Shown: piece by piece, positions 1 through 7,969 of the stretch
How positions within the stretch are numbered: position 1 is the stretch's first letter
How the letters are laid out: the number at the start of each line of letters is the position of its first letter
From: Allobosea vaviloviae
GTDB taxonomy: Bacteria > Pseudomonadota > Alphaproteobacteria > Rhizobiales > Beijerinckiaceae
Assembly: GCF_001298265.1 (NCBI RefSeq)
Contig: NZ_LGSZ01000015.1
Coordinates: 1 to 42,956, forward strand
Length of the DNA: 42,956 nucleotides
Direction: 5' to 3'
Translations under genes and position numbers: made by a program
Notes under the pieces: model-generated
The model's database searches: none
Told to the model about the DNA's origin: nothing
Seen by the model: only the letters and a program-made list of their open reading frames with translations

Positions 1-114
1 CCCCCCGCTTGCGGTGGGGAGGGTTGGGTGGGGGGCGGTTCCGCTTGGCTCGACAGGGGAGGCTTCTCCTGAACGCCCCCCCATCCCTAACCCTTCCCCA
101 CCGCAAGCGGGGGG
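1..114. repeat. C-rich palindromic repeat inside uvrC
   Basis: Bases 1-37 and 74-114 form a long near-perfect inverted repeat: the reverse complement of the right arm repeats the left arm apart from a few one- or two-base gaps. The left arm opens with CCCCCCGCTTGCGGTGGGGA. The same opening, continuing for 23 identical bases, recurs at 42776, with a homologous but more diverged middle. The element lies wholly inside the uvrC reading frame and is translated without a stop. It starts exactly at the window edge, so its outer boundary is not visible. Family origin and mobility mechanism are unknown to me. Confidence 0.85.
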
Positions 115-1713
115 AAGGGGACCGGTCGAGGCTCCGTCGCCAGCTGGAGTATCCTTCGAGACGGCCGCTTGCGCGGCCTCCTCAGGATCAGGGCTGGAGG
201 GTAGGGCAACGCCCGCCTCCTTCGCCAGCCGCGCAAATCGCCGCTGCAGCACCTCGCGCATCATGCCGAAATCGTCGCCGGCGATGGTGTCGGCGGAGAT
301 GTTGAAGGTGCGGTAGTGGCTCTTCATGAAGCCGCCCCGCCCCGCCACGATCATGCCGCCCACCGCGTTCGTGCCCATGATGTGCGAGTTGTCGTAGACC
401 TCGACGCGGCGCGGTGGTTTCGCCAGGCCGAAGGCGGCGCCCAGCGCCGCCAGCAGCGAGGTCTGGCCGGCATTGTCGGCGAGCTTGCGTGACAGCGCCT
501 CGCGCGCGTTCTTGCGCGCCATCTCGATCAGGTCGACCCGCTCTCCACGCTTGGGATGGGCGACCTCGACCTTGCGGCCGGCGCGCGCCGACAGCGCCTG
601 CGTGATCAGGTCCATTTCCGCCAGTTCATGCGAGAGCAGCACGAGGCGCGGCGGCGGCTTGTCATCGTAGAACTGGGTGACGACGGAGGCCAGCACATCG
701 GCGGGCGTCAGGCTGCGGTCGGCGCGGGGGAAGAGGGCGCGGTTGCCCCAGTTCTGCTTGTTGCGGAAGAAGAAGATCTCGACGCAGAACTGCCCGGCCT
801 GCTCGTCGATGGCGAAGACATCGGCCTCCTCGACGCCTTGCGTGTTGATGTCCTGCCCGGCCTGCACGGCCGAGAGCGCGGCCAGCCGGTCGCGGTAGCG
901 CGCCGCCTTCTCGAATTCGAGCTCCTCGGCCGCCTCCTGCATGCGCGTCGAGAGCAACTGCTTGACGTTGGAGGAGCGGCCCGAGAGGAAGTCCCGCGCT
1001 TGGCTCGCCAGCGCCTGATAGTCGGGAATCGCGATCTCGCCCGTGCAGGGGCCGGCGCAGCGCTTGATCTGGAAGAGCAGGCAGGGGCGGGTGCGGTTCT
1101 CGTAAAAGGAATCCGTGCAGGAGCGCAGCAGGAAGGCCTTTTGCAGCGCGTCGATGGTGCGCTCGACCGCCCAGACCGAGGCGAAGGGGCCGAAATAGTC
1201 GCCCTTGCGCTGCCGCGAGCCGCGATGCTTGGCGATCTGCGGGGCCTCGTGGTCGCCGCTCAGCAGGATGTAGGGGAAGCTCTTGTCGTCGCGCAGCAGC
1301 ACGTTGTAGCGCGGCCGCAGTTGCTTGATCAGGTTGGATTCGAGCAGCAACGCCTCGGTTTCCGTCCCCGTGGTGACGAATTCCATGTTCGCCGTCTCGG
1401 CGATCATCCGCGCCACCGCATTGGTGTGCGCCATGCCCCGCGCATAGGCGGTGACGCGGTTCTTCAGGCTCTTGGCCTTGCCGACATAGAGAACCTCGCC
1501 GGCCGAATCGAACATCCGGTAGACGCCGGGCTTGTTGGGCAGATGCTTGGCAAAGCCGGCGATGACCTCGATGCCGTGCTTCAGCGCGCCCGGCGCGGTC
1601 TCGCCGAGATCGAGCGCCGGGGTCGGGAGGGCGTCCTCGGCCTCGGGCTCGATGCCGGCACCGGTGTCGGGCAGGTCGGGTTCGGGCAGAGGCTGGGTCG
1701 GTTCGCGATTCAT
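1..1713 (-). CDS. uvrC: UvrABC excinuclease subunit C (3' end outside window)
   Basis: UvrC makes both incisions around UvrB-bound DNA lesions in nucleotide excision repair. 571 codons are visible from the ATG at 1713, and the C-terminus is off the left edge. The GIY-YIG nuclease domain is at about residues 57-135 (GVYRMF near 65, [13 protein letters not shown] near 75-87). The UVR motif that binds UvrB is near 240-275. The RNase H-like second nuclease begins around 430, with VYDNSH at 439-444 carrying the first catalytic aspartate. The N-terminus has a roughly 50-residue acidic/proline extension before the nuclease. Residues from about 532 onward are encoded by the palindromic repeat at 1-114, in the linker that in other UvrCs precedes the PDLVLIDGG segment. 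Whether the frame continues correctly beyond the edge cannot be seen. It is divergent from the oxidoreductase gene at 1859. Confidence 0.95.
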   Translation of the reverse strand, partial: MNREPTQPLPEPDLPDTGAGIEPEAEDALPTPALDLGETAPGALKHGIEVIAGFAKHLPNKPGVYRMFDSAGEVLYVGKAKSLKNRVTAYARGMAHTNAVARMIAETANMEFVTTGTETEALLLESNLIKQLRPRYNVLLRDDKSFPYILLSGDHEAPQIAKHRGSRQRKGDYFGPFASVWAVERTIDALQKAFLLRSCTDSFYENRTRPCLLFQIKRCAGPCTGEIAIPDYQALASQARDFLSGRSSNVKQLLSTRMQEAAEELEFEKAARYRDRLAALSAVQAGQDINTQGVEEADVFAIDEQAGQFCVEIFFFRNKQNWGNRALFPRADRSLTPADVLASVVTQFYDDKPPPRLVLLSHELAEMDLITQALSARAGRKVEVAHPKRGERVDLIEMARKNAREALSRKLADNAGQTSLLAALGAAFGLAKPPRRVEVYDNSHIMGTNAVGGMIVAGRGGFMKSHYRTFNISADTIAGDDFGMMREVLQRRFARLAKEAGVALPSSPDPEEAAQAAVSKDTPAGDGASTGPLPPACGGEGLGMGGRSGEASPVEPSGTAPHPTLPTASGG

Positions 1714-1858
1714 GGCTCGCATGTAGGATGCGCGAGGCGTTTCGTCATGTCAGCAGTCGCGATCCGGCGGTCAACGGGGCTGGTCCCATGCGCGTCGCTT
1801 GATCGCTGCGGCCTGCGTCGCCATCTGCGGGTGGCCGAAATGAGATCGAAAGCGCCTC

Positions 1859-2875
1859 ATGTCCCTGTCTGATCATCTGCAGATCGTTCTCGCCTCGCGC
1901 CCCGACGGACGTCCTGCGCCGGCCAATTTTCGGGTGGCGCGAGCGCCAATCCCGACTCCCGGCGAGGGCGAGGTCCTGCTGAAGATCCTCTATCTCTCGC
2001 TCGACCCCTATATGCGCGGGCGGATGAGCGCGGCGAAGAGCTATGCCGCGCCGACGCAGATCGGCGCCGTCATGGAGGGTGGCACGGTCGCCGAGGTGCT
2101 GGAGAGCCGCCAGCCGGGCTTCGTGGCAGGCGACATCGTGCTCTCCCATTCCGGCTGGCAGTCTCATGCGCTGGCGAAGGGCGATCAGCTGCGCAAGCTC
2201 GATCCGGCCGCCGCGCCCGTCACGACCGCGCTCGGCGTCCTCGGAATGCCGGGCTTCACCGCCTATGCGGGCCTGTTGACGATCGGCCAGCCGAAGCCGG
2301 GCGAGACGGTCGTCGTCGCCGCCGCCAGCGGTCCCGTCGGTTCGGCGGTCGGGCAGATCGCGCGGATCAAGGGCGCGCGTGCGGTGGGCATCGCAGGCGG
2401 GCCGGAGAAATGCGCTGTCGTGCGCGACACCTTCGGGTTCGACGCGGCCATCGACCATCGCGCGCCGGATTTCGCGGCGCAGCTCGCGGCGGCCTGTCCG
2501 GATGGCATCGACGTCTATTTCGAGAATGTCGGCGGCAAGGTCTGGGACGGGGTGTTCCCGCTGCTGAATACGTTTGCGCGCATCCCGGTCTGCGGGCTGG
2601 TCGCGCAGTATAACGCCAGCGGCGATTTCGAGGGGCCTGACCGGCTGCCGGTGCTGATGCGGCAGGTTCTGTCCAAGAGCCTGCTGATCCGCGGCTTCAT
2701 CCAGCGCGAATTCATCGCCCAGCGCCCGGATTTCGAGCGGGAGATGGCGGCCTGGATCGCCAGCGGCGCGGTGAAGTACAAGGAAGACATTGTCGAGGGG
2801 CTGGACCGGGCGCCAGAGGCCTTCATCGGACTGCTCGAGGGCGGGAATTTCGGAAAGCTGATCGTCAAGCTGTGA
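1859..2875 (+). CDS. NADP-dependent oxidoreductase, zinc-free MDR (CurA/YncB-like)
   Basis: A 338-residue medium-chain dehydrogenase/reductase of the leukotriene B4 dehydrogenase/CurA type. Such enzymes reduce activated carbon-carbon double bonds of enones with NADPH. The N-terminal segment SLDPYMRGRMS (about 43-53) is typical of the group. The Rossmann nucleotide-binding segment AASGPVGSAVGQIA lies near residue 155-168, followed by GIAGG. The zinc-binding cysteine cluster of classical alcohol dehydrogenases is absent. Length matches the family. The start ATG at 1859 gives the expected N-terminus. Physiological substrate cannot be read from sequence. It is probably monocistronic: a repeat element and 247 bases separate it from lgt. 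Confidence 0.9.
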   Translation: MSLSDHLQIVLASRPDGRPAPANFRVARAPIPTPGEGEVLLKILYLSLDPYMRGRMSAAKSYAAPTQIGAVMEGGTVAEVLESRQPGFVAGDIVLSHSGWQSHALAKGDQLRKLDPAAAPVTTALGVLGMPGFTAYAGLLTIGQPKPGETVVVAAASGPVGSAVGQIARIKGARAVGIAGGPEKCAVVRDTFGFDAAIDHRAPDFAAQLAAACPDGIDVYFENVGGKVWDGVFPLLNTFARIPVCGLVAQYNASGDFEGPDRLPVLMRQVLSKSLLIRGFIQREFIAQRPDFEREMAAWIASGAVKYKEDIVEGLDRAPEAFIGLLEGGNFGKLIVKL

Positions 2876-2956
2876 AGTTGGGCGGGGCGGCGAGGCCTTT
2901 TCGCTTGACCTGCCGGGACTGCCTTGCCCAAGTCCCGCCGACCTTGATCCTCCCGC

Positions 2957-3072
2957 GCCGTCATCCCGGGCGACCGAAGGGAGACCCGGGATCCATGCCT
3001 GAGCCTTCTTCGTGAGGGCTCCGGACTGGATCCCGGATCGGCGCCGCTTTGCGGCTTGTCCGGGATGACGGC
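2957..3072. repeat. CGTCAT...ATGACG palindromic element, copy 1 (CCCGG subtype)
   Basis: A roughly 115-bp element that begins CGTCATCCCGGG and ends CCGGGATGACGGCG. It has a left hairpin (CCCGGG...CCCGGG) and a right hairpin (ATCCCGGATCGG...TGTCCGGGAT). It lies about 80 bases after the stop of the oxidoreductase gene and 50 before lgt. It closely resembles the copy at 42064-42168 and shares termini and architecture with three others in the window. It has no coding potential of its own. Confidence 0.85.
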
Positions 3073-3122
3073 GCGTTGGGGCGAACGCATAAAAGCGCCT
3101 GCACCGCCAACTGGACCTCGCC

Positions 3123-3962
3123 ATGCCCACATTCGCCATCGCCTTCCCGGTGATCGACCCGGTCGCGCTGCAGCTCGGGCCACTTTCGGTCAAATGGTAT
3201 GGGCTGGCCTATGTCGTGGGACTGCTCGGCGGCTGGTGGTATGCGCGCCGGCTGGTGTCGGCAGAGCCGCTCTGGGCCGGACGGGCGCGGCCCAGGGCCG
3301 AGGAACTCGACGACATGCTGCTCTTCGTTGCGCTCGGCGTCGTGCTCGGCGGGCGGCTCGGCTTCGTGCTGTTCTACGATCTGCAGCGCTATCTCTCCCG
3401 GCCGCAGGACATCGTCGCGATCTGGCAGGGCGGCATGTCCTTCCATGGCGGGTTGATCGGCGCGGCGACCGGCTTGTGGCTGTTCGCGCGCCGGCGCGGC
3501 TATCCTGCGCTCTCCGTGTTCGATCTCGCCGCGGCCGTCGTGCCGATCGGGCTGTTCCTCGGGCGTATCGCCAATTTCATCAATGCCGAGCTTTGGGGCC
3601 GTCCGGCGCCCGACGTGCCCTGGGCCATGGAGTTCCCGAATGGCGGGCCGCTGCCGCGCCATCCGAGCCAGCTCTATGAGGCTTTCGCCGAAGGCATTCT
3701 GCTGTTCCTCCTGCTGTCGCTGCTGGTGCGGGCAGGCGGGCTGAAGCGGCCGGGACTGGTCGCGGGCGTATTCGGCATGGGCTACGCGGTCGCGCGCATC
3801 GTCTGCGAATTCTTTCGCGAGCCGGATCCGCAGCTCGGCTTCCTGTTCGGCGCCTCGGTCGACGCGCTCTCGGGCGGTGTGACCATGGGCATGCTGCTGT
3901 CGCTGCCGCTCTTCGTGGCCGGGTTGTGGCTCGTGCTGCGCGCCAGGCGGGCTAAAGCATGA
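3123..3962 (+). CDS. lgt: Phosphatidylglycerol--prolipoprotein diacylglyceryl transferase
   Basis: Lgt transfers diacylglycerol from phosphatidylglycerol to the lipobox cysteine of prolipoproteins at the inner membrane, the first step of lipoprotein maturation. The 279-residue protein has about seven hydrophobic segments. The Lgt signature GRIANFINAELWGRP is near residues 144-158 and the conserved HGGLIGA is near 109-115; these hold the known essential His/Arg/Asn residues. Length is normal for the family. The start at 3123 follows a short spacer after the upstream repeat. The stop codon (TGA, 3960-3962) falls inside a 49-bp palindromic repeat, so the last residues come from repeat sequence. 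It is the first gene of an lgt-methyltransferase-pgeF cluster that is, to my knowledge, conserved in Hyphomicrobiales. Confidence 0.97.
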   Translation: MPTFAIAFPVIDPVALQLGPLSVKWYGLAYVVGLLGGWWYARRLVSAEPLWAGRARPRAEELDDMLLFVALGVVLGGRLGFVLFYDLQRYLSRPQDIVAIWQGGMSFHGGLIGAATGLWLFARRRGYPALSVFDLAAAVVPIGLFLGRIANFINAELWGRPAPDVPWAMEFPNGGPLPRHPSQLYEAFAEGILLFLLLSLLVRAGGLKRPGLVAGVFGMGYAVARIVCEFFREPDPQLGFLFGASVDALSGGVTMGMLLSLPLFVAGLWLVLRARRAKA

Positions 3963-4003
3963 TGCCGAAAAGTGCGAAGCGGTTTTCGGACGACATCATG
4001 CTT
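3955..4003. repeat. 49-bp intergenic palindromic repeat overlapping the lgt stop
   Basis: Arms AAGCATGATG (3955-3964) and CATCATGCTT (3994-4003) are perfect reverse complements. The interior has a second imperfect stem between CCGAAAAG and the reverse-complementary CGGTTTTCGG region. Similar GCATGAT...GAAAA...CGGTTTTCGG...ATCATGC palindromes are common between genes in Rhizobiales genomes (recalled, not searched here). Here it fills most of the 61-base gap between lgt and the methyltransferase gene and supplies the lgt stop codon. Confidence 0.85.
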
Positions 4004-4023
4004 CAACGCTTTGGTGAGAGCCG

Positions 4024-5115
4024 GTGAGCGGGCTGAAGGCGGAGCTCATCCGCCTGATTCTCGACGAAGGGCCGATCCCGGTCTCGCGCTATATGGCGCT
4101 CTGCCTCGGCCATCCGCGCCACGGCTATTACATGACCCGCGATCCGTTCGGTGCGGCGGGTGATTTCACCACCGCGCCCGAGATCAGCCAGATGTTCGGC
4201 GAGCTGATCGCGCTTTGGGCGGCCAATGTCTGGCAGGCGATGGGCTCTCCGGCTGCGATCCGCCTGATCGAGCTCGGTCCGGGCCGCGGTACGCTGATGG
4301 CGGATGTGCTGCGTGTCGCGACAGGGCTGCCCGCCTTCCGCGTGGCGCTGTCGGTCCATCTCGTCGAGACCAGCCCGGTGCTGCGGGCGGCGCAAGGCCG
4401 GACGCTGGCCGGCAAGGCCGAGCCGGTCTGGCATGAGACTATGGCGACGGCGCTCGACGGGCCGGTCCTCGTCATCGCCAACGAATTCCTCGACGCCCTG
4501 CCAGTCCATCAGTTCGTGATGACGCCGCAAGGCTGGCGCGAGCGGCTTGTCGGGCTCGACGGGCAAGGCGGGCTCGGCTTCGGGCTCTCGGCCATGACCG
4601 CCGAGCTGTCGCTGGCCGCCCCAGTCGACGCCGTCCTCGAGCAACCGACGATCGCCTTCGACATCGTCGCGACGCTCTCGCGCCATCTCCGGCAGGCCGG
4701 CGGCGCGGCCCTGTTCATCGATTACGGCTCGGCTCAGTCTGGGCTCGGCGATACGCTGCAGGCGATGAAACGGCATGGCTTCGTCGATCCGCTGGCCGAG
4801 CCCGGTGAGGCCGATCTTACCGTGCATGTCGATTTCGCGCGGATGGGGCAGGCGGCTTTGCGTGGCGGTAGCGCGGTCCATGGCCCTGTGACCCAGGCCG
4901 CCTTCCTGCTCGCGCTGGGGCTGGCCGAGCGGGCGCAGGCGCTTTCCGCCCGGGCGACGCTGGAGCAGGCGCGGGCGATCGCCGCCGCCTTCGATCGCCT
5001 GACGCAAGCCGGCGAGACCGGCATGGGCGATTTGTTCAAGGTTCTGGCATTATCGCATCCGGACCTGCCGCCGCTGCCCGGATTTGACCTTCATCGGCTG
5101 CCAGAGCAGGGCTGA
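4024..5115 (+). CDS. SAM-dependent protein methyltransferase, MidA/NDUFAF7 family
   Basis: A 363-residue class I methyltransferase of the DUF185/MidA family. Mitochondrial NDUFAF7 of this family symmetrically dimethylates an arginine of the complex I subunit NDUFS2; bacterial members are presumed to act similarly. Family signature GAAGDFTTAPEISQMFGELIA lies near residues 43-63, SAM-binding motif I LIELGPGRGTLMADVL near 81-96, and NEFLDALPVHQF near 153-164. The start is GTG at 4024; the reading frame offers no nearby better ATG, and homologous N-termini begin here. It sits between lgt and pgeF, and the upstream gap is mostly palindromic repeat. The bacterial substrate is inferred only. Confidence 0.9.
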   Translation: MSGLKAELIRLILDEGPIPVSRYMALCLGHPRHGYYMTRDPFGAAGDFTTAPEISQMFGELIALWAANVWQAMGSPAAIRLIELGPGRGTLMADVLRVATGLPAFRVALSVHLVETSPVLRAAQGRTLAGKAEPVWHETMATALDGPVLVIANEFLDALPVHQFVMTPQGWRERLVGLDGQGGLGFGLSAMTAELSLAAPVDAVLEQPTIAFDIVATLSRHLRQAGGAALFIDYGSAQSGLGDTLQAMKRHGFVDPLAEPGEADLTVHVDFARMGQAALRGGSAVHGPVTQAAFLLALGLAERAQALSARATLEQARAIAAAFDRLTQAGETGMGDLFKVLALSHPDLPPLPGFDLHRLPEQG

Positions 5116-5145
5116 CGACCGCCCCGCCGCGAACCGGACGACAGC

Positions 5146-5910
5146 ATGTTCATCACCTCTCCCGATCTCGCCGCCGAGCCCGGCATCCGCCACGCCTTCT
5201 TCACCCGTGAGGGCGGCGTCTCGACCGGGATCTATGCTTCGCTGAATGGCGGGCTCGGGTCCTCTGACGCGCCCGAAGCGATCGCCGAGAACCGCAAGCG
5301 CATGGCAGCGCATCTGGCGGTCGAGCCTTCGCATCTGGTCAGCCTCTATCAGGTGCATTCGGCGGATGTGGAGATTGTCGGCGGACCCTGGCAGGCCGAA
5401 CGGCCCAAGGCCGACGCGATGGTCAGCGTCGCGCCCGGCGTGGCGCTCGGCATATCCACGGCCGATTGCGGACCGATCCTGTTCGCCGACAGCGAGGCCC
5501 GCGTTATCGGCGCGGCCCATTCCGGCTGGAAGGGCGCCTTCACGGGAATCGTGGCCTCGACGGTCACGGCGATGGAGAAGCTCGGCGCGCGGCGCGAGCG
5601 CATCCTGGCCGTGCTCGGTCCGACGATTAGCGCTGGCGCCTATGAGGTCGGCCCGGAATTCGTCGAGCGCTTCAAATCCGCCAACCCGACCTATGCGCGG
5701 TTCTTCACGGCCTCCGAACGGGCAGCGCATGCGATGTTCGACCTGCCGGCCTTCATCGGTCTGCGGGCGCAGGAGGCCGGCATCGGCCGCTTCGTCGATC
5801 TGGGCCTTTGCACCTATGGCGATCCGCAGCGCTTCTTCAGCTATCGACGCACCACGCATAACGCCGAGCCGGACTACGGGCGGCTGATCTCGGCTATCGC
5901 GCTGGATTGA
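5146..5910 (+). CDS. pgeF: Peptidoglycan editing factor / multicopper polyphenol oxidoreductase (YfiH/PgeF)
   Basis: A 254-residue protein of the laccase-domain YfiH family. In E. coli PgeF prevents misincorporation of L-serine into peptidoglycan stems; other members show purine-nucleoside phosphorylase activity. The conserved metal-site residues are present: VHSADV (about 67-72), STADCGPILFAD (about 103-114) and AHSGWKGAF (about 124-132). These give the family His-Cys-His set. The C-terminal FFSYRR is also typical. It starts 30 bases after the methyltransferase stop and is likely the last gene of the lgt operon. It is convergent with the parDE pair, only 6 bases apart. Confidence 0.93.
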   Translation: MFITSPDLAAEPGIRHAFFTREGGVSTGIYASLNGGLGSSDAPEAIAENRKRMAAHLAVEPSHLVSLYQVHSADVEIVGGPWQAERPKADAMVSVAPGVALGISTADCGPILFADSEARVIGAAHSGWKGAFTGIVASTVTAMEKLGARRERILAVLGPTISAGAYEVGPEFVERFKSANPTYARFFTASERAAHAMFDLPAFIGLRAQEAGIGRFVDLGLCTYGDPQRFFSYRRTTHNAEPDYGRLISAIALD

Positions 5911-5916
5911 CGGACG

Positions 5917-6210
5917 TCAGGTCAGATGTCGTCCGACGTCCATGCGCTGATGCAGGATACGAACGATATCGATCTGATCAGGTGTCGCAGTAAAGAAGAT
6001 AATATGGGAGCCTACACCATACTTGCGGTGCCCGGCTTTGACATGGTCGCACGCAGGGGCAATTTCAGGCATTTCAGCTAGCCGCGCGACTGTGTCACGG
6101 AGTGCGGTTACATACTTGATCGTGCGAGCACTACCCCATTCAGCAATAGAACTCGTCCAGATGTCGTCGATATCGCGTTGCGCGGCCGGTGAGATGACAA
6201 TTTCCCTCAC
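5917..6210 (-). CDS. parE: ParE/RelE-superfamily toxin
   Basis: A 97-residue type II toxin. It has the usual ParE opening ([21 protein letters not shown]), a central [21 protein letters not shown] helix region, and the C-terminal strand pattern [10 protein letters not shown]...[12 protein letters not shown]. ParE toxins generally poison DNA gyrase, and the cognate antitoxin neutralises them by wrapping the toxin. The start is GTG at 6210, giving a four-base GTGA overlap with the parD stop, consistent with coupled translation. Base composition is less GC-rich than the flanking genes, which suggests later acquisition. Target is inferred from family only. Confidence 0.9.
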   Translation of the reverse strand: MREIVISPAAQRDIDDIWTSSIAEWGSARTIKYVTALRDTVARLAEMPEIAPACDHVKAGHRKYGVGSHIIFFTATPDQIDIVRILHQRMDVGRHLT

Positions 6211-6458
6211 CTGCTGGCGTCCAAGGCCGCAAGCTTCTTCGCGATGAAGGCGTCGAAATCAAACGGCGTCGATGGGCCACTGACCTCGCCCTCGTCGAGC
6301 GCGGCGCGCAAGGCTGCGAGGCGTGCCTCACTCTCTTCGAGCAGACGCAGCCCGGCTCGCACGACCTCGCTGGCCGACCCGTAACGGCCGCTTTCCACTT
6401 CAGCCTCGACGAAGGCGGTGAAGTGATCGCTCAGGCTGACAGACGTGTTCTTCCCCAT
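6207..6458 (-). CDS. parD: ParD-type ribbon-helix-helix antitoxin
   Basis: An 83-residue antitoxin. The N-terminal ribbon-helix-helix DNA-binding segment [20 protein letters not shown] is followed by [19 protein letters not shown], the classical ParD signature. An acidic C-terminal tail ([21 protein letters not shown]) should bind the toxin. I chose the ATG at 6458 because GAGAGGG precedes it at good distance. The upstream in-frame TTG at 6482 coincides with the likely transcription start of the TATACT promoter. The protein is expected to repress its own promoter. It overlaps parE by four bases. Confidence 0.9.
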   Translation of the reverse strand: MGKNTSVSLSDHFTAFVEAEVESGRYGSASEVVRAGLRLLEESEARLAALRAALDEGEVSGPSTPFDFDAFIAKKLAALDASR

Positions 6459-6487
6459 GGTCACCCTCTCGACTGTTACCAAGGTTT

Positions 6488-6516
6488 AGTATACGCGCCT
6501 TGCGCCCAAAATCCAG
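6488..6516 (-). promoter_or_regulatory. Candidate parDE promoter
   Basis: On the minus strand TATACT (6493-6488) is a good -10 hexamer. A weak -35 candidate, CTGGAT (6516-6511), lies 17 bases upstream. The predicted start near 6481 leaves a leader of about 23 bases before the parD ATG with a Shine-Dalgarno-like GAGAGGG. Only the -10 match is strong. Confidence 0.5.
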
Positions 6517-6587
6517 TTCCACCGCGCGTGACTCCTTGCGGGACCATCCACTACGGTGACGGCTATGCGCCTGTCCGAAAGCCCGCA

Positions 6588-7217
6588 ATGCCCCGCTCCA
6601 TCGACTACTTCTTCTCCCTGCACTCGCCCTGGACCTATCTCGGCCACGCGACCTTCCTCGACATCGCCGCGAGCCATGGCTGCACGATCGTCTATCGGCC
6701 GGTGCCGCTGCGGGCGGTGTTCGACGAGACCGGCGGCCTGCCGTTGCCGAAGCGCCATCCCGTGCGCCAGCGCTACCGGCTGATGGATCTGCAGCGCTGG
6801 CGCGAGCGCCGGGGCGTTCCGCTCGTGCTGCAGCCGAAGCATTTCCCGTTCGATCCCAACCTGGCCGACCGTTTCCTGATCGCAATCGTGCAGGCGGGCG
6901 GCGATCCCGGCCGGTTCATGGCCGAGATCATGGCCGGCGTCTGGGCGCGCAACGACGACATGACTCGGCCGGAGGCGGTCGCCGAGGTGGCCCAGGCGAC
7001 AGGCTTCGACGCACAGGCGCTCGCCGCTGCAGCGGACAGTGAGGCGGTGCGCCAGAATTACGAGAGCACGATCGCAGCCGCGATCGAGGCCGGCGTCTTC
7101 GGTGCGCCGAGCTATGTGCTCGACGGCGAGGTGTTCTGGGGGCAGGACCGGCTCGAGCTGCTCGACAGCGCGCTCGCCAGCGGCCGTGCGCCCTATCGAC
7201 CCGACGCCAGCGCCTGA
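6588..7217 (+). CDS. 2-hydroxychromene-2-carboxylate isomerase / DsbA-like kappa-GST family protein
   Basis: A 209-residue thioredoxin-fold protein of the DsbA/kappa-GST superfamily. Members use glutathione to isomerise 2-hydroxychromene-2-carboxylate in naphthalene breakdown, but many genomic copies have unknown substrates. The active segment YFFSLHSPWTYLGH (about 6-19) has serine where DsbA has CxxC, as in the isomerases. PFDPN follows near residue 85, and the C-terminal VFGAPSYVLDGEVFWGQDRL (about 167-186) is the conserved cis-proline and closing region. The frame is open further upstream over parD, but the ATG at 6588 gives the family N-terminus. No aromatic catabolism genes are nearby, so a dedicated pathway role is unsupported. 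Confidence 0.85.
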   Translation: MPRSIDYFFSLHSPWTYLGHATFLDIAASHGCTIVYRPVPLRAVFDETGGLPLPKRHPVRQRYRLMDLQRWRERRGVPLVLQPKHFPFDPNLADRFLIAIVQAGGDPGRFMAEIMAGVWARNDDMTRPEAVAEVAQATGFDAQALAAAADSEAVRQNYESTIAAAIEAGVFGAPSYVLDGEVFWGQDRLELLDSALASGRAPYRPDASA

Positions 7218-7222
7218 GCCGG

Positions 7223-7969
7223 TCAGCCGATAATGTCGGGCGTGCGCCAGCCGAGATGCTGGCCGGCATCGACGGCGATCATCTGACCGGTCACCGAGCG
7301 CGCCTGCGCCAGATAGAGCACCGCATCGGCGATCTCGCTGGCCTCGACCTTGTGCCGCAGCAGCGTGGCGGCGGCCTCCTGCTCCATGGCGTCGGCGCCG
7401 TCATGGGGGTTGGGCAGCGTCGGGCCGGGGCCTACGGCATTGACGCGGATGCGCGGCGCCAGGGCCTGCGCCATGGTCTTGGTCGCCGTCAGCAAGGCGG
7501 ACTTGGTCAGGGTGTAGGAGTAATATTGCGGCGTCAGTTTCCAGACGCGCTGGTCGATGATGTTGACGATCGCGCCCTGGCGCCCGTCGGGCAGTCGATT
7601 GGCCAGCGCGCCGGCGAGAACCGAGGGCGCGCGCAGGTTGATCGAGAACTGCCGGTTCCAGGTCGCGACGTCGATTGCGGCGACATCGTCGACCAGGAAG
7701 CTCGATGCATTGTTGACGAGCAGCGTGATCGGACCGAGCACGGCTTCCGCCGCTGGCATGAGTGCGTCGACGTCAGCCGCGTCGGCGAGGTCGGCCGTGA
7801 CCACCGCAGCACGGCCGCCGCGCCGGCCGATCTCCTGCGCGAGGTTCTCCGCTTCGGCGCGCGCACTGCCGCAATGAATCGCCACCGCATAGCCGGCTCC
7901 GGCAAGCCGTTCGACGATGGCGCGTCCGATCCGCCGGGCTCCACCCGTGACAAGCGCAACCTCAGGCAT
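7223..7969 (-). CDS. Pteridine-reductase-like SDR oxidoreductase (FolM/PTR1 type)
   Basis: A 248-residue short-chain dehydrogenase. The NADP-binding motif TGGARRIG is at residues 8-15 and NNASSF at 86-91. The catalytic pair is Y152-x3-K156, and the residue 13 before the tyrosine is D139 instead of serine. That Asp-13-Tyr arrangement, the TGxxxRxG motif with arginine, GYAVAIH and NNASSF all match pteridine reductases (PTR1, FolM), which reduce biopterin, monapterin or dihydrofolate. The ATG at 7969 overlaps the glycosyltransferase stop by eight bases (ATGCCTGA), so translation is probably coupled. The in-frame upstream extension is non-homologous and covers the glycosyltransferase end. Substrate is inferred from these residues. 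Confidence 0.85.
   Translation of the reverse strand: MPEVALVTGGARRIGRAIVERLAGAGYAVAIHCGSARAEAENLAQEIGRRGGRAAVVTADLADAADVDALMPAAEAVLGPITLLVNNASSFLVDDVAAIDVATWNRQFSINLRAPSVLAGALANRLPDGRQGAIVNIIDQRVWKLTPQYYSYTLTKSALLTATKTMAQALAPRIRVNAVGPGPTLPNPHDGADAMEQEAAATLLRHKVEASEIADAVLYLAQARSVTGQMIAVDAGQHLGWRTPDIIG

Noticed and set aside
556..1872. Long plus-strand frame (438 codons) opposite uvrC
   Set aside because: Arginine/glycine-rich shadow caused by high GC at codon third positions of uvrC, which has clear family motifs on the other strand.
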